Notes under the pieces: generated by a model
Database searches by the model: none
What the model saw: only the letters and a program-made list of their open reading frames with translations
Told to the model about the DNA's origin: nothing
Assembly (NCBI RefSeq): GCF_009718825.1
Contig: NZ_WNHB01000004.1
Location: 62,001 to 126,000 of the forward strand
Length of the DNA: 64,000 nt
Source: Terrilactibacillus tamarindi
Lineage (GTDB): Bacteria > Bacillota > Bacilli > Bacillales > Sporolactobacillaceae
Direction of reading: 5' to 3'
Translations under genes and position numbers: made by a program
Shown here: positions 1 through 8,785 of the stretch, piece by piece
Layout of the letters: every line of letters begins with the position of its first letter
How positions within the stretch are numbered: position 1 is the stretch's first letter

Positions 1-30
1 TCAAATAAAAATATGAAAGTAGGAATATAA

Positions 31-696
31 TTGATATTTAAAAGTGCATTTAATGATTTAGACACTTACCTCAAGGAGTACCTATACACCGTCACATGTA
101 ATGATCTATTTAACTTAAAGAAGGATTTCTATCAAACTGTTGAAGCCTTGACTGGAAGTACTGCTAATTTGACAGGTATTACTGAATTACTTATTTTTCG
201 ACACCTCTATCATACACTTGGAATGACCGCTCCCATCTTTAATAAAACAGTCTCAAACGGAAAAAATCAGTTATCAATAGGGAAGAGATTTATGGGGAAG
301 AACGGTAGACCTCAAGAACCAGATATTGTAATTGAGAGAAATGGCTCTATTACTCATTTAATATCTATTAAAAATGCTTTAGCAACTAATTCGCCAAAGA
401 GCTTTGAAAAGGATAGTGAAGTTATTAAAAACTTAATGAGCAAGAATGGACCCAATCAAGTTTGTAACAATGGAATTGTAGACATTCATCGTATTGATAA
501 CATACGTCACGAGCAACATGAAGATTTCAAGTCAATTACGGTAGTCTTTTCAAAGGTTCCAGATCGACATCAGAGAGCTATCGATATCATTCATGAAGCA
601 TACAATTGGCATCGTTTTATTATCTTAGAGAACAATCCTAAAACGTTCATGGAAGAAATTAAGAAACACTTACCACTACTAATTCCTGAAGGATAA
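31..696 (+). CDS. Hypothetical protein, PD-(D/E)xK nuclease-like
   Basis: Encodes 221 aa from a TTG start preceded by AGGAATA; no upstream ATG in frame is visible in the window. I do not recognise the family. The central part has a Pro-Asp at residues 97-98 in a hydrophobic strand, followed about 13 residues later by Ser-Ile-Lys (112-114) in a second strand. That is the layout of a PD-(D/E)xK nuclease core with the acidic residue before Lys replaced by Ser. No signal peptide or membrane segment is seen. It lies upstream of a restriction locus in an accessory region, so a role in DNA processing or defence is plausible but inferred. The left context is outside the window. Confidence 0.55.
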   Translation: MIFKSAFNDLDTYLKEYLYTVTCNDLFNLKKDFYQTVEALTGSTANLTGITELLIFRHLYHTLGMTAPIFNKTVSNGKNQLSIGKRFMGKNGRPQEPDIVIERNGSITHLISIKNALATNSPKSFEKDSEVIKNLMSKNGPNQVCNNGIVDIHRIDNIRHEQHEDFKSITVVFSKVPDRHQRAIDIIHEAYNWHRFIILENNPKTFMEEIKKHLPLLIPEG

Positions 697-1183
697 TAGT
701 TGGCGTTGCAAATATATAACAATTTACTAGTGTTTTAACATGCATAATAACAACAGGTTTAATTCTATTCTTTGCTTTTTATAAATTACAAATGGAAATA
801 ATATGTATTTACTTCCATTTTCTGCACTTATTATGGTTTTAATCATTCTGATTGTTATAAAGAGAAACAACTTAAAGATGGTCATAATCTCAAACGAATG
901 TTGTTTATATTTACTATTGTTGAGTTTATGTTATTAAGAGAAGTTGTACAAAATTTTGCCCCATAGGTGTATGCTGCAATTACTCCAGTTTTTAAGGTGA
1001 ATTGGGTCGTTTAATTAGAAGTCTATTTTACAAAATGAGAATGAAAGAAAGGACTGAATAGGTTTTATATTCAGTCCTTTCTCTTTACAATTATTAAATT
1101 TATTGTACTTAGGCTAACTAATATGATTAATTAATGTTAGCTAGCCTTAATGATGTGAGGCGTATAATTATTATTTTTTTCTT
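697..1183. other. Intergenic stretch with decayed membrane-protein-like coding
   Basis: No intact gene is seen. Around 740-900 two different plus-strand frames in succession give hydrophobic peptides separated by stops, as expected for a frameshifted remnant of a small membrane protein. This is a reading of composition only. A strong hairpin at 1046-1082 closes the stretch. Confidence 0.3.
1046..1082. terminator. Hairpin terminator, 15-bp perfect stem
   Basis: AGAAAGGACTGAATA at 1046-1060 pairs perfectly with 1068-1082 across a 7-nt loop. The outer part is A-rich on the left and T-rich on the right, so it can work in both directions. It sits between the 31-696 gene (plus) and the 1184-1609 gene (minus). 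Confidence 0.75.
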
Positions 1184-1609
1184 CTATAAATTTATTTCGT
1201 TTAATAAGCGTCTTAATTCAGTTAAACGCGGATAAAGTATGTCCTTATTATCTTCAATAAAACTTTTTATCACTTTCCTCTTATTAAGATTCAGTAATTT
1301 AACATCTTCTGCTACATTTTTTTCTCCTTGTAAATCTGCAAGAACATTTGCTAGCAAGATATTTAGGTCTATGAGTCGGTGCAAAGGCAATTCCTCACTT
1401 TGTCTGCTCCATTTACCAGTGCTTTCATCACCAGTTGTATGCCTCCATACTTTTGCTGAAATTTCATTCTCATTCCATTGAGAATTACCAATTGTTAAAG
1501 CCTGTGCATCTGTAGATTCAGGATTATTCTTCCCGTCCCTTAAATTATAGTTATCAATAGTATAAACAGGTTTATGAGCTAAATGACGAGGTGCTTCCAC
1601 TTTAATCAC
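1184..1609 (-). CDS. DUF6530-like protein
   Basis: Encodes 141 aa, soluble and without membrane segments. The N-terminal half has the run of features I associate with the DUF6530 family: HLAHKPVYTIDNYN near residues 9-22, then SAKVWRHT (51-58), WSRQSEELPLHR (67-78) and a helical tail. The family has no established function. The gene diverges from the serine recombinase at 1827, and the 200 bp between them carry several inverted repeats that may control one or both genes. The family assignment is from memory of the motif pattern. Confidence 0.55.
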   Translation of the reverse strand: MIKVEAPRHLAHKPVYTIDNYNLRDGKNNPESTDAQALTIGNSQWNENEISAKVWRHTTGDESTGKWSRQSEELPLHRLIDLNILLANVLADLQGEKNVAEDVKLLNLNKRKVIKSFIEDNKDILYPRLTELRRLLNEINL

Positions 1610-1633
1610 TCCCTAATTTGATCACCTCAATAT

Positions 1634-1700
1634 TACTAAATTATTTAGTAAACAGTCAAGTGATTTACTTACTAAATAGATTACTAAAGTTTTTAGTGGT
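1634..1700. promoter_or_regulatory. Repeated TTACTAAA operator-like palindromes
   Basis: A perfect 19-bp palindrome (TTACTAAAT-T-ATTTAGTAA) lies at 1634-1652. A lone half-site TTACTAAAT is at 1670-1678, and a degenerate full copy is at 1682-1700. They sit directly upstream of the minus-strand 1184-1609 gene, the usual place for a repressor to bind. Which protein binds them is not known. Confidence 0.6.
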
Positions 1701-1704
1701 ATAT

Positions 1705-1738
1705 TCATGTTCAAAACTCCAAAGTATTGAACATGAAA
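1705..1738. promoter_or_regulatory. 34-bp inverted repeat, possible recombinase or regulator site
   Basis: TTCATGTTCAA at 1705-1715 and its exact complement at 1728-1738 frame a 12-bp spacer. A further ATGTTCA occurs near 1782. The position upstream of a resolvase-type recombinase and the 34-bp size resemble a res subsite, but a transcription-factor operator is equally possible. A TATAAT at 1768-1773 could be the -10 of the recombinase promoter. Confidence 0.45.
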
Positions 1739-1826
1739 AGCAAGTCCTGTAAAATAAAGGTGTTGAGTATAATCAATACTTATGTTCATAAATGCATCTC
1801 ATAAATGGTGAAAAGAGGTGATTTCT

Positions 1827-2402
1827 TTGAAATATGGTTATGCAAGAGTGAGTACGATGCATCAGGATTTACAGGTTCAGCTTCAACAGTTAAAGAATGA
1901 AAATTGTGACAAGATATTTTCCGAAAAATATACTGGGACAAACAAAAAACGACCAGAATTTCAAAAACTAATCAGCAATTTAAAAGAAGGGGATACGTTA
2001 GTTGTTACAAAATTAGACCGTTTTGCTCGGAGTACACAAGATGCTCTAGAAATCATTAAAAATTTATTTGATCGGAATATCAAAGTTCATGTATTGAATA
2101 TGGGTGTTATCGAAAATACACCCACAGGAAGACTAATTTTTACTATTTTCTCAGCGTTTGCGGAGTTTGAACGAGATATGATTGTAGAACGAACTCAAGA
2201 AGGAAAAATATTGGCCAAGCAGAATCCTGATTTTCGAGAGGGTAGGCCAAAAAAATTCTCAAGGCAGCAAATTAATCATGCCTTATCATTATTAGAAAAT
2301 CATTCTTATAAACAAGTTGAAGATATGACTGGGATTTCAGTATCTACGCTTGTTAGGGCTAAGAAGAAAAGTAAGTCCGAGCAAATCAAAACCAATATAT
2401 AA
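1827..2402 (+). CDS. Serine recombinase (resolvase/invertase family)
   Basis: Encodes 191 aa from TTG at 1827, chosen because AGAGGTGAT ends 6 nt before it; a GTG at 1818 is in frame but lies inside this ribosome-binding site. The N-terminal catalytic domain shows YARVS with the nucleophilic serine near residue 7, the LDRFARS arginine motif (about residues 65-71) and an [12 protein letters not shown] helix. A short C-terminal helix-turn-helix of the Hin/resolvase type follows (about 145-180). The length is typical of small resolvases and invertases. It lies 37 bp before hsdM in the same direction. It could resolve or invert DNA in this island, but no invertible segment is visible in the nearby hsdS. 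Confidence 0.93.
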   Translation: MKYGYARVSTMHQDLQVQLQQLKNENCDKIFSEKYTGTNKKRPEFQKLISNLKEGDTLVVTKLDRFARSTQDALEIIKNLFDRNIKVHVLNMGVIENTPTGRLIFTIFSAFAEFERDMIVERTQEGKILAKQNPDFREGRPKKFSRQQINHALSLLENHSYKQVEDMTGISVSTLVRAKKKSKSEQIKTNI

Positions 2403-2439
2403 TATAGAAGAGTAGATTACATATTTGGAGGATTAACCA

Positions 2440-4218
2440 ATGAATGAAGAGTTAAGACGTATTCAAACTGGTACTAATATACAGGAAAAAGCTAATTTAA
2501 TTTGGAGTATTGCCGATGCTTTAAGAGGCCTATATAAGCCACATGAGTATGGTGAAGTCATTTTACCAATGACAGTGATTAAACGATTCCATGACACTTT
2601 ATTGCCTACCAGAGATAAGGTTTTAGAAACATACGAAAAGGTCAAGCATTTAGAAGTAAAAGATGGCTTTTTACAAAAAGCATCTGGTTATGTTTTTTAT
2701 AATATCAGCAATTTCACTTTTGAAAATTTATTATCGGATCCGAATAATATCGAAGAAAATTTCCTTGCGTTCCTACACGGGTTTTCCGAAAACGTACAGG
2801 ATGTATTAAAGAACTTTGACTTCGAGAGAGAGATTACCAAACTTGCTAATAATGATAAGTTATTTTTTATCATTCAAGAATTCAACGCGGACAAAGCCTA
2901 TATGGGTCCTGACAAAATTACAAGTACTGATATGGGTTACATATTTGAAGAATTAATTAAAAAATTCTCAGAGAGTTATGATGAGGAAGCAGGATCACAC
3001 TTTACTAGTAGGGATATCATTTATTTAATGACAGACTTACTGATTGCAGAAGAAAAAGATGTTCTTATTGACGAAGGCGTTGCTAAGACAGTATACGACC
3101 AAACAATGGGTACATCTCAGATGCTAAGTGCTATGGAAGAACGATTAAAAGCACTAGATGCCGAGGCTGAAGTAACTACTTTTGGCCAAGAAATAAATGA
3201 ACAAACCTATGCGATTGCAAAAGCAGATACAATGATTCGCGGTGGTAATCCGGAGAATATGAAATTGGGTAACACGTTAACTAATGATCAGTTTGAAGGA
3301 TATACATTTGATTATTGTATATCAAATCCTCCATTTGGGACGGACTGGAAGTCGGAATATAATAAAGTTAAAGAAGAACATGATAAAGGTGAAAATGGAC
3401 GATTTGGAGTAGGTTTACCGAAGAAAAATGACGGTCAACTATTGTTCTTACTTAATGGTCTTAGTAAGTTGAAAAATACTGGCAGAATGGCGATTATTCA
3501 TAATGGTTCTGCATTATTTAGTGGCGCTGCAGGAAGTGGAGAAAGTGAAATTCGTCGTTATGTAATTGAAAATGATTGGTTAGAAGCAATAATTCAATTA
3601 CCAAATGACGCCTTTTACAATACAGGAATATCAACATATATTTGGTTGTTGACTAAAAATAAACCTAAACATAGAATCGGAAAAATTCAATTAATAGATG
3701 CTTCTAATATGTATGAGAAGAGACGTAAAAATATAGGGAGTAAACGTGTAGATATCACTGAATCCTGTAGAGAAATGATTGTAAAAGCCTATGGTGAGTT
3801 TAAAAATAAGGAATATACTTTAGACGATAAAACTGTAGAATCCAAGATTTTTGACAATATCGATTTCGGATTTTATAAAGTAACAGTTGAAACACCTAAA
3901 TATGATGAGGTGGGAAACTTAAAGTTAAATAAAGGTAAACCTACCCCAGATTCAAATAAAAGAGATACTGAAGATATACCTCTAAAAGAAGTTATAAGTG
4001 ATTATTTTGAAAAGGAAATAAAGCCATTTAATCCAGATTCTTGGATTGATGAAAGTAAAACAAAAATTGGTTATGAAATACCTTTTAACCAGTATTTTTA
4101 TGATTTCGAGCTGCCCGAAAGTTTAGATGATATTACTTTAAGAATAAAACAGTTAGAAGAAGAAATAATCAAATCCTTCGAAGCCTTGTCAGGTAAGGAG
4201 GTTAAAGTGAATGAATAA
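2440..4218 (+). CDS. hsdM: Type I restriction-modification DNA methyltransferase subunit HsdM
   Basis: Encodes 592 aa; ATG at 2440 follows GGAGG with good spacing. HsdM transfers methyl groups from S-adenosylmethionine to adenine N6 and, with HsdS, forms the modification core of a type I enzyme. The amino-methylase motif NPPFG is at about residues 296-300. The SAM-binding region reads YDQTMGTSQML near 217-227, a known variation on the usual DPxxGTGG. An HsdM-type four-helix N-terminal domain (about 10-150) and a SHFTSRDI segment (near 187) are also present. The stop overlaps the hsdS start, indicating coupled translation. Length is normal and no frameshift is seen. Confidence 0.96.
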   Translation: MNEELRRIQTGTNIQEKANLIWSIADALRGLYKPHEYGEVILPMTVIKRFHDTLLPTRDKVLETYEKVKHLEVKDGFLQKASGYVFYNISNFTFENLLSDPNNIEENFLAFLHGFSENVQDVLKNFDFEREITKLANNDKLFFIIQEFNADKAYMGPDKITSTDMGYIFEELIKKFSESYDEEAGSHFTSRDIIYLMTDLLIAEEKDVLIDEGVAKTVYDQTMGTSQMLSAMEERLKALDAEAEVTTFGQEINEQTYAIAKADTMIRGGNPENMKLGNTLTNDQFEGYTFDYCISNPPFGTDWKSEYNKVKEEHDKGENGRFGVGLPKKNDGQLLFLLNGLSKLKNTGRMAIIHNGSALFSGAAGSGESEIRRYVIENDWLEAIIQLPNDAFYNTGISTYIWLLTKNKPKHRIGKIQLIDASNMYEKRRKNIGSKRVDITESCREMIVKAYGEFKNKEYTLDDKTVESKIFDNIDFGFYKVTVETPKYDEVGNLKLNKGKPTPDSNKRDTEDIPLKEVISDYFEKEIKPFNPDSWIDESKTKIGYEIPFNQYFYDFELPESLDDITLRIKQLEEEIIKSFEALSGKEVKVNE

Positions 4219-5491
4219 GTTAATAAAAGATAGTGATGTTGAATGGATTGGAGAGATTCCTCATCATTGGAATATTGTATATTTCCATCAATTTTTTAAG
4301 CAAATAAAAAATAAGAACGTTGACTTACAGGAGAAAAATCTACTTTCTTTATCATACGGCAATATAGTAAGAAAAGATATTAATTCTAAAGATGGTTTAT
4401 TGCCGGAAAACTTTGATGGATACAATATTATAGAAAAAGGAGATATTGTTTTAAGATTAACAGATTTACAAAACGATCATAAAAGTCTAAGAGTGGGATT
4501 ATCAACTGAACGTGGAATTATCACTTCAGCATATGTTTCTATAAGAAAAAAGAGTAAAGATCTTTACGAAAAATTTGCCTATTATTATCTCCATACTTTT
4601 GATTTAGTTAAAGGTTTTTATGGGATGGGTGCGGGAGTTAGGCAAGGATTAAATTTTGACGGTTTAAAAAAACTTCCAGTATTACTTCCGCCACTAAATG
4701 AGCAAATTGAAATTGTAAAATTGCTTGATGAAAAGTTATCTCGAACTAATTCAATTATTGAGAATACTAAGTTATCAGTTGAAGAGTTGAAAAATTATAA
4801 GCAAACACTAATTAAGCAATTAATAACGAAAGGCTTAAATCAGAACGTTGAATTGATGGATAGTGGAATTGATTTTATTGGCGAAGTTCCAGTTGGTTGG
4901 GCAAAGAAAAAGATTTCGTGGATATTCGAGACAATAGGTAGTGGTACTACACCGAAATCAACAAATGAAAATTACTATGATGGAAACATTCACTGGTTAA
5001 ACACAGGTGATTTAAATGATGGATTTATTAATGATACTAAGAGAAAAATAACTAAAACAGCACTAGATGAAGTATCTTCCCTAAAGATTTATCCTAAGAA
5101 TTCATTAGTAATTGCTATGTATGGCGCAACAATTGGCAAACTTGGAATAACTCAAATCCCAGTAACTACAAACCAAGCGTGTTGTGTAATGTCAGAAGCA
5201 AAACATGAAAATATTCGATTTATTTTTTATTGGCTATTAGGAATTAGAAAAAAAATTGTTTCTCTTGGTTATGGAGGGACACAGCCTAATATAAGTCAAG
5301 AGACTATTAAAAATATAAAAATTCCTTTACCTCCAATTGATGAGCAAAACGAAATTGTTAAATATCTCGATAATAAATGTCTCCATATAGACTCTCTAAT
5401 TGAAAGGAAAGAACAATTTATTATTCAATTAGAGGAATATAAAAAATCTATTATTTATGAATATGTCACAGGAAAAAAGGGGGTCTTGTAA
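4211..5491 (+). CDS. hsdS: Type I restriction-modification specificity subunit HsdS
   Basis: Encodes 426 aa and overlaps the end of hsdM by 8 nt. HsdS recognises the bipartite DNA target for methylation and cleavage. Two target-recognition domains are visible, each opened by the same signature (DVEWIGEIPHHW near residue 8 and IDFIGEVPVGW near 217). Each is followed by a conserved helical spacer containing LPPxxEQ(I/N)EIV (near 160 and 376). The two domains differ strongly from each other, so the target should be asymmetric. No second, silent hsdS copy is seen in the window, so shuffling by the nearby recombinase is not supported here. Confidence 0.95.
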   Translation: MNKLIKDSDVEWIGEIPHHWNIVYFHQFFKQIKNKNVDLQEKNLLSLSYGNIVRKDINSKDGLLPENFDGYNIIEKGDIVLRLTDLQNDHKSLRVGLSTERGIITSAYVSIRKKSKDLYEKFAYYYLHTFDLVKGFYGMGAGVRQGLNFDGLKKLPVLLPPLNEQIEIVKLLDEKLSRTNSIIENTKLSVEELKNYKQTLIKQLITKGLNQNVELMDSGIDFIGEVPVGWAKKKISWIFETIGSGTTPKSTNENYYDGNIHWLNTGDLNDGFINDTKRKITKTALDEVSSLKIYPKNSLVIAMYGATIGKLGITQIPVTTNQACCVMSEAKHENIRFIFYWLLGIRKKIVSLGYGGTQPNISQETIKNIKIPLPPIDEQNEIVKYLDNKCLHIDSLIERKEQFIIQLEEYKKSIIYEYVTGKKGVL

Positions 5492-8400
5492 TTGACTATT
5501 CAAGACAATGAAAAGAGATTTGAGGAAGATATAGAGTCATACCTCCTATCTATTGGTGGATACGTAAAAGGTGATCAAATAAATTACGATAAAGAAAAAG
5601 CATTTGATATCAATCAATTAATCGGGTTTATTAAAGAAACACAAGAGAAGGCTTGGACAAGATACGAAAAAATCTACCAAGCTGAAGCAGAGAAAAAATT
5701 ATATAAGCGTCTAAATGACGAAATAGAAACGAATGGATTGCTGCACGTACTTCGTCATGGGATTACTGATCGTGGTGTAAAGTTAAAAGTTGCTGCATTT
5801 CGTCCTGAATCTACTTTAAACGAGAAAGTTATTCAAGATTATAGAGCCAATCGATTAACAGTAACACGACAATTTGCCTATTCAACTGAAAATCATAATA
5901 CATTGGATATGGTTCTATCGTTAAATGGTATCCCAATTGTCGCACTTGAATTGAAAAATCAGATAAAGGGTCAATCAGTAGAAAATGCAAAAAAACAATT
6001 TATGTATGACCGGGATCCACGTGAACAAATTTTTCAATTCAATAAACGTGTGTTGGTATATTTCGCGGTAGATTTGTATGAAGTATGGATGACAACTAAA
6101 TTAAACGGTAAAGATACTTTCTTCTTGCCGTTTAATCAGGGTTCTAACGGTGCAGGAGAAGTAGGTGGAGCTGGAAACCCTGTTAATCTGGAAGGATACG
6201 CAACAGCATATTTATGGGAAAAGGTTCTCGCAAAAGATAGTTTGATGGATATTTTGCAAAGATTTATGCATTTGGATGTAGAAAAGAAAAAGGTAATAAA
6301 GAATGGAAAAGAAACAACCAAAATCTCTTCAAAACTAATTTTCCCACGGTTTCATCAGTTGGATGTTGTAAGGAAATTAGTTAATCATGTTCGGATAAAT
6401 GGAAGTGGTGAAAATTATTTAATTCAACATAGTGCCGGTTCGGGTAAGTCAAATAGTATTGCATGGTTGGCTTATCATTTATCAAGTTTGCACAATGTAG
6501 AGAATAAATCTATTTTTTCATCAGTAATTGTTGTAACAGATAGAACCGTTTTAGATAGACAGTTACAAGATACAATCTCAGGCTTTGACCATGTTACTGG
6601 ACTTGTTGAGACTATTGGTGAAAATAAATCTTCCAAGGATTTAAAAAATGCAATTAACGATGGGAAAAGAATTATCATTACCACTCTTCAAAAATTCCCG
6701 GTTATATTTGAAGAAGTTGAAGTAAACAAAGGGAATAACTTTGCCATTATAGTTGATGAAGCCCACTCATCTCAAACAGGGACAAGTGCAAAAAAGTTAA
6801 AGGCAGCATTAGCCGATACTGAAGAAGCATTAAGGGAATATGCTGAAATTGAAGGTGAACTTGAAGCTAATCAATTAGATGAGGAAGATAAGCTTGTTAA
6901 AGAATTATTAACACACGGAAAGCATAGTAATCTTAGTTTCTTTGCTTTCACTGCTACTCCAAAAGAAAAAACGTTAGAGATGTTTGGAGAGAAGCAATCG
7001 GATGGTTCGTTTAAGCCATTTCATATTTATAGTATGAGACAAGCAATAGAAGAGAGGTTTATTTTAGATGTATTACAAAACTATATGACTTATAAAACTT
7101 CATTCCGGATTGCTAAGGATACTCCAGATAATCCTGAACTGCCTGCCTCTCAAGGGGTTAAAGCAATTCGTAGATATGAATCATTGCATCCGCATAATTT
7201 GCAGCAAAAGACAGCAATTATGATTGAACAATTTCGTGACATAACTAGTAGTAAAATTAACGGAAGAGCAAAAGCAATGGTTGTAACAGCTTCCCGATTA
7301 CATGCAGTACGTTACTTTCACGAGTTTAAAAATTATATAAAGAAAAAAGGATACTCTGATATGGATGTTTTAGTGGCCTTCTCAGGTATAGTAAACGATC
7401 AAGATGAAGAATATCGGGAATCCAGTTTAAATAAAACAAAAGAAGGAAAGAGAATAACTGAGAATCAGTTAAAGGAAGAGTTTCATACCGATAATTTTAA
7501 TGTGTTGATTGTTGCCGAAAAATACCAAACAGGTTTCGATGAGCCATTGTTACATACAATGTTTGTTGACAAGAAGTTATCTGGAGTAAAGGCAGTTCAA
7601 ACATTGTCCAGAGTTAATAGAACTCATCCTGATAAAAAAGATACGTTTATTTTAGATTTTGTAAATGAAGCTGAAGATATTAAAAAGGCATTCGAACCAT
7701 ATTATGAAGTAACTTCACTAGATAAAGAAATCGACGTTAACTTGATTTATGATACAAAAACTAAATTACGAAATTTCAAAGTCTATAATGATCAAGATAT
7801 TCAACAATTAGTAAAAATGTATTTTAAAGAGGGGAAACAAACCGATACGGATTTAGGAAAAATGGCGAGTGCATTAAAACCAATCATTAGCCGTTATCAA
7901 GAATTAGACGAAGAAACACAGTACACATTTAGGGTGACTATTCGTAATTTTAATAAATGGTATTCCTATATAACACAACTAACTAGAATGTTTGACAAAG
8001 AACTGCATGAAGAGTATGTATTTACCTCTTACTTAATTAAATTTATTCCTAAGAATAAAAGAGAGAGTATTAGTATAGAGGATAAATTGAAACTTGAATA
8101 TTATAAATTAGAACAGACCTTTAAAGGGAATATTGCACTTGAGAAAAATTCTAATTATAATGTTTTAAAAAATCCAGATTCCATTGATACGAGTGTAAAA
8201 TCTTTGGAGGAAGATGATCTGCTTGAAAATATAATTAAACGTGTAAATGAACGGTTTGAGGGTAAATTTACAGATTCTGATCGAGTTATTGTTGAAGGAA
8301 TATACAAAAGAGCAGTGAAAGAAAATAAGAAGTTAAAGCGTTTTGCTCAAAATAATGACGCAGAAATATTTGAAAGAAGTATTTTCCCAGACGTATTTGA

Positions 8401-8527
8401 ACGGGTCGCACAGGAATTATACTTAGAACAAATGGGATCGTATTCAAAGCTTTTTGAAAATCGTTCATTTTATAATACTGTTTTAGAAGAAGTAGCTAAA
8501 GAGGCATATAAAGAGTTAAGAAAATAA
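5492..8527 (+). CDS. hsdR: Type I restriction endonuclease subunit HsdR
   Basis: Encodes 1011 aa from a TTG that follows the hsdS stop directly; AAAAAAGGGGG gives the ribosome-binding site. HsdR is the translocating motor and nuclease of the type I complex. The N-terminal nuclease core shows Asp near residue 136 and ExK in ALELKNQ near 151. The helicase domain has Walker A SAGSGKS (about 312-318), a DEAH box (about 420), FTATP (about 485) and a C-terminal motor motif QTLSRVNRT (about 708). All key residues appear intact, so the enzyme is expected to be active. hsdM-hsdS-hsdR form one operon ending at the hairpin at 8551. Confidence 0.96.
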   Translation: MTIQDNEKRFEEDIESYLLSIGGYVKGDQINYDKEKAFDINQLIGFIKETQEKAWTRYEKIYQAEAEKKLYKRLNDEIETNGLLHVLRHGITDRGVKLKVAAFRPESTLNEKVIQDYRANRLTVTRQFAYSTENHNTLDMVLSLNGIPIVALELKNQIKGQSVENAKKQFMYDRDPREQIFQFNKRVLVYFAVDLYEVWMTTKLNGKDTFFLPFNQGSNGAGEVGGAGNPVNLEGYATAYLWEKVLAKDSLMDILQRFMHLDVEKKKVIKNGKETTKISSKLIFPRFHQLDVVRKLVNHVRINGSGENYLIQHSAGSGKSNSIAWLAYHLSSLHNVENKSIFSSVIVVTDRTVLDRQLQDTISGFDHVTGLVETIGENKSSKDLKNAINDGKRIIITTLQKFPVIFEEVEVNKGNNFAIIVDEAHSSQTGTSAKKLKAALADTEEALREYAEIEGELEANQLDEEDKLVKELLTHGKHSNLSFFAFTATPKEKTLEMFGEKQSDGSFKPFHIYSMRQAIEERFILDVLQNYMTYKTSFRIAKDTPDNPELPASQGVKAIRRYESLHPHNLQQKTAIMIEQFRDITSSKINGRAKAMVVTASRLHAVRYFHEFKNYIKKKGYSDMDVLVAFSGIVNDQDEEYRESSLNKTKEGKRITENQLKEEFHTDNFNVLIVAEKYQTGFDEPLLHTMFVDKKLSGVKAVQTLSRVNRTHPDKKDTFILDFVNEAEDIKKAFEPYYEVTSLDKEIDVNLIYDTKTKLRNFKVYNDQDIQQLVKMYFKEGKQTDTDLGKMASALKPIISRYQELDEETQYTFRVTIRNFNKWYSYITQLTRMFDKELHEEYVFTSYLIKFIPKNKRESISIEDKLKLEYYKLEQTFKGNIALEKNSNYNVLKNPDSIDTSVKSLEEDDLLENIIKRVNERFEGKFTDSDRVIVEGIYKRAVKENKKLKRFAQNNDAEIFERSIFPDVFERVAQELYLEQMGSYSKLFENRSFYNTVLEEVAKEAYKELRK

Positions 8528-8550
8528 AATTTTATAAGAAATAATTTGTA

Positions 8551-8587
8551 AAAAAGGACAATCACTTAAAATGGGATTGTCCTTTTT
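8551..8587 (+). terminator. Terminator of the hsd operon
   Basis: AAAAAGGACAATC at 8551-8563 pairs with GATTGTCCTTTTT at 8575-8587, about 24 nt after the hsdR stop, with a T-rich tail. Confidence 0.85.
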
Positions 8588-8749
8588 TATTTTGACTCTA
8601 TTGAAATGATATGTTGATTCTTTAAGAGCATTGGATCCACAAAGCGAATTCTTAAAATTTGGTCAAAAATATTCAAAGATTGTACAAGACTATAATCTAA
8701 GACTGGTTTGTTATACAAGTCATCATAAGTTCTCGCATATTTAAAAAAC
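8587..8749 (-). pseudogene. Possible C-terminal remnant of an unknown gene
   Basis: An open minus-strand stretch of about 53 codons ends in TAA at 8587-8589 but has no usable start. It is closed upstream by TAG at 8750-8752. The peptide is mixed and globular-looking (for example YDDLYNKPVLDY). It follows the regulator gene at 8786 on the same strand, so it may be what is left of a second gene of that operon. I do not recognise it. Confidence 0.3.
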
Positions 8750-8785
8750 TATATTCAAAAATACTTATTTTGTATTATCTAACAT

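Noticed and set aside
3050-3140. Inactivating change in the SAM motif of HsdM
   Set aside because: The TMGTSQM variant is found in a known HsdM subgroup and the NPPFG motif is intact.
4211-5491. Invertible hsdS shuffling by the neighbouring serine recombinase
   Set aside because: Only one hsdS is seen and no inverted repeats flank its target-recognition domains.
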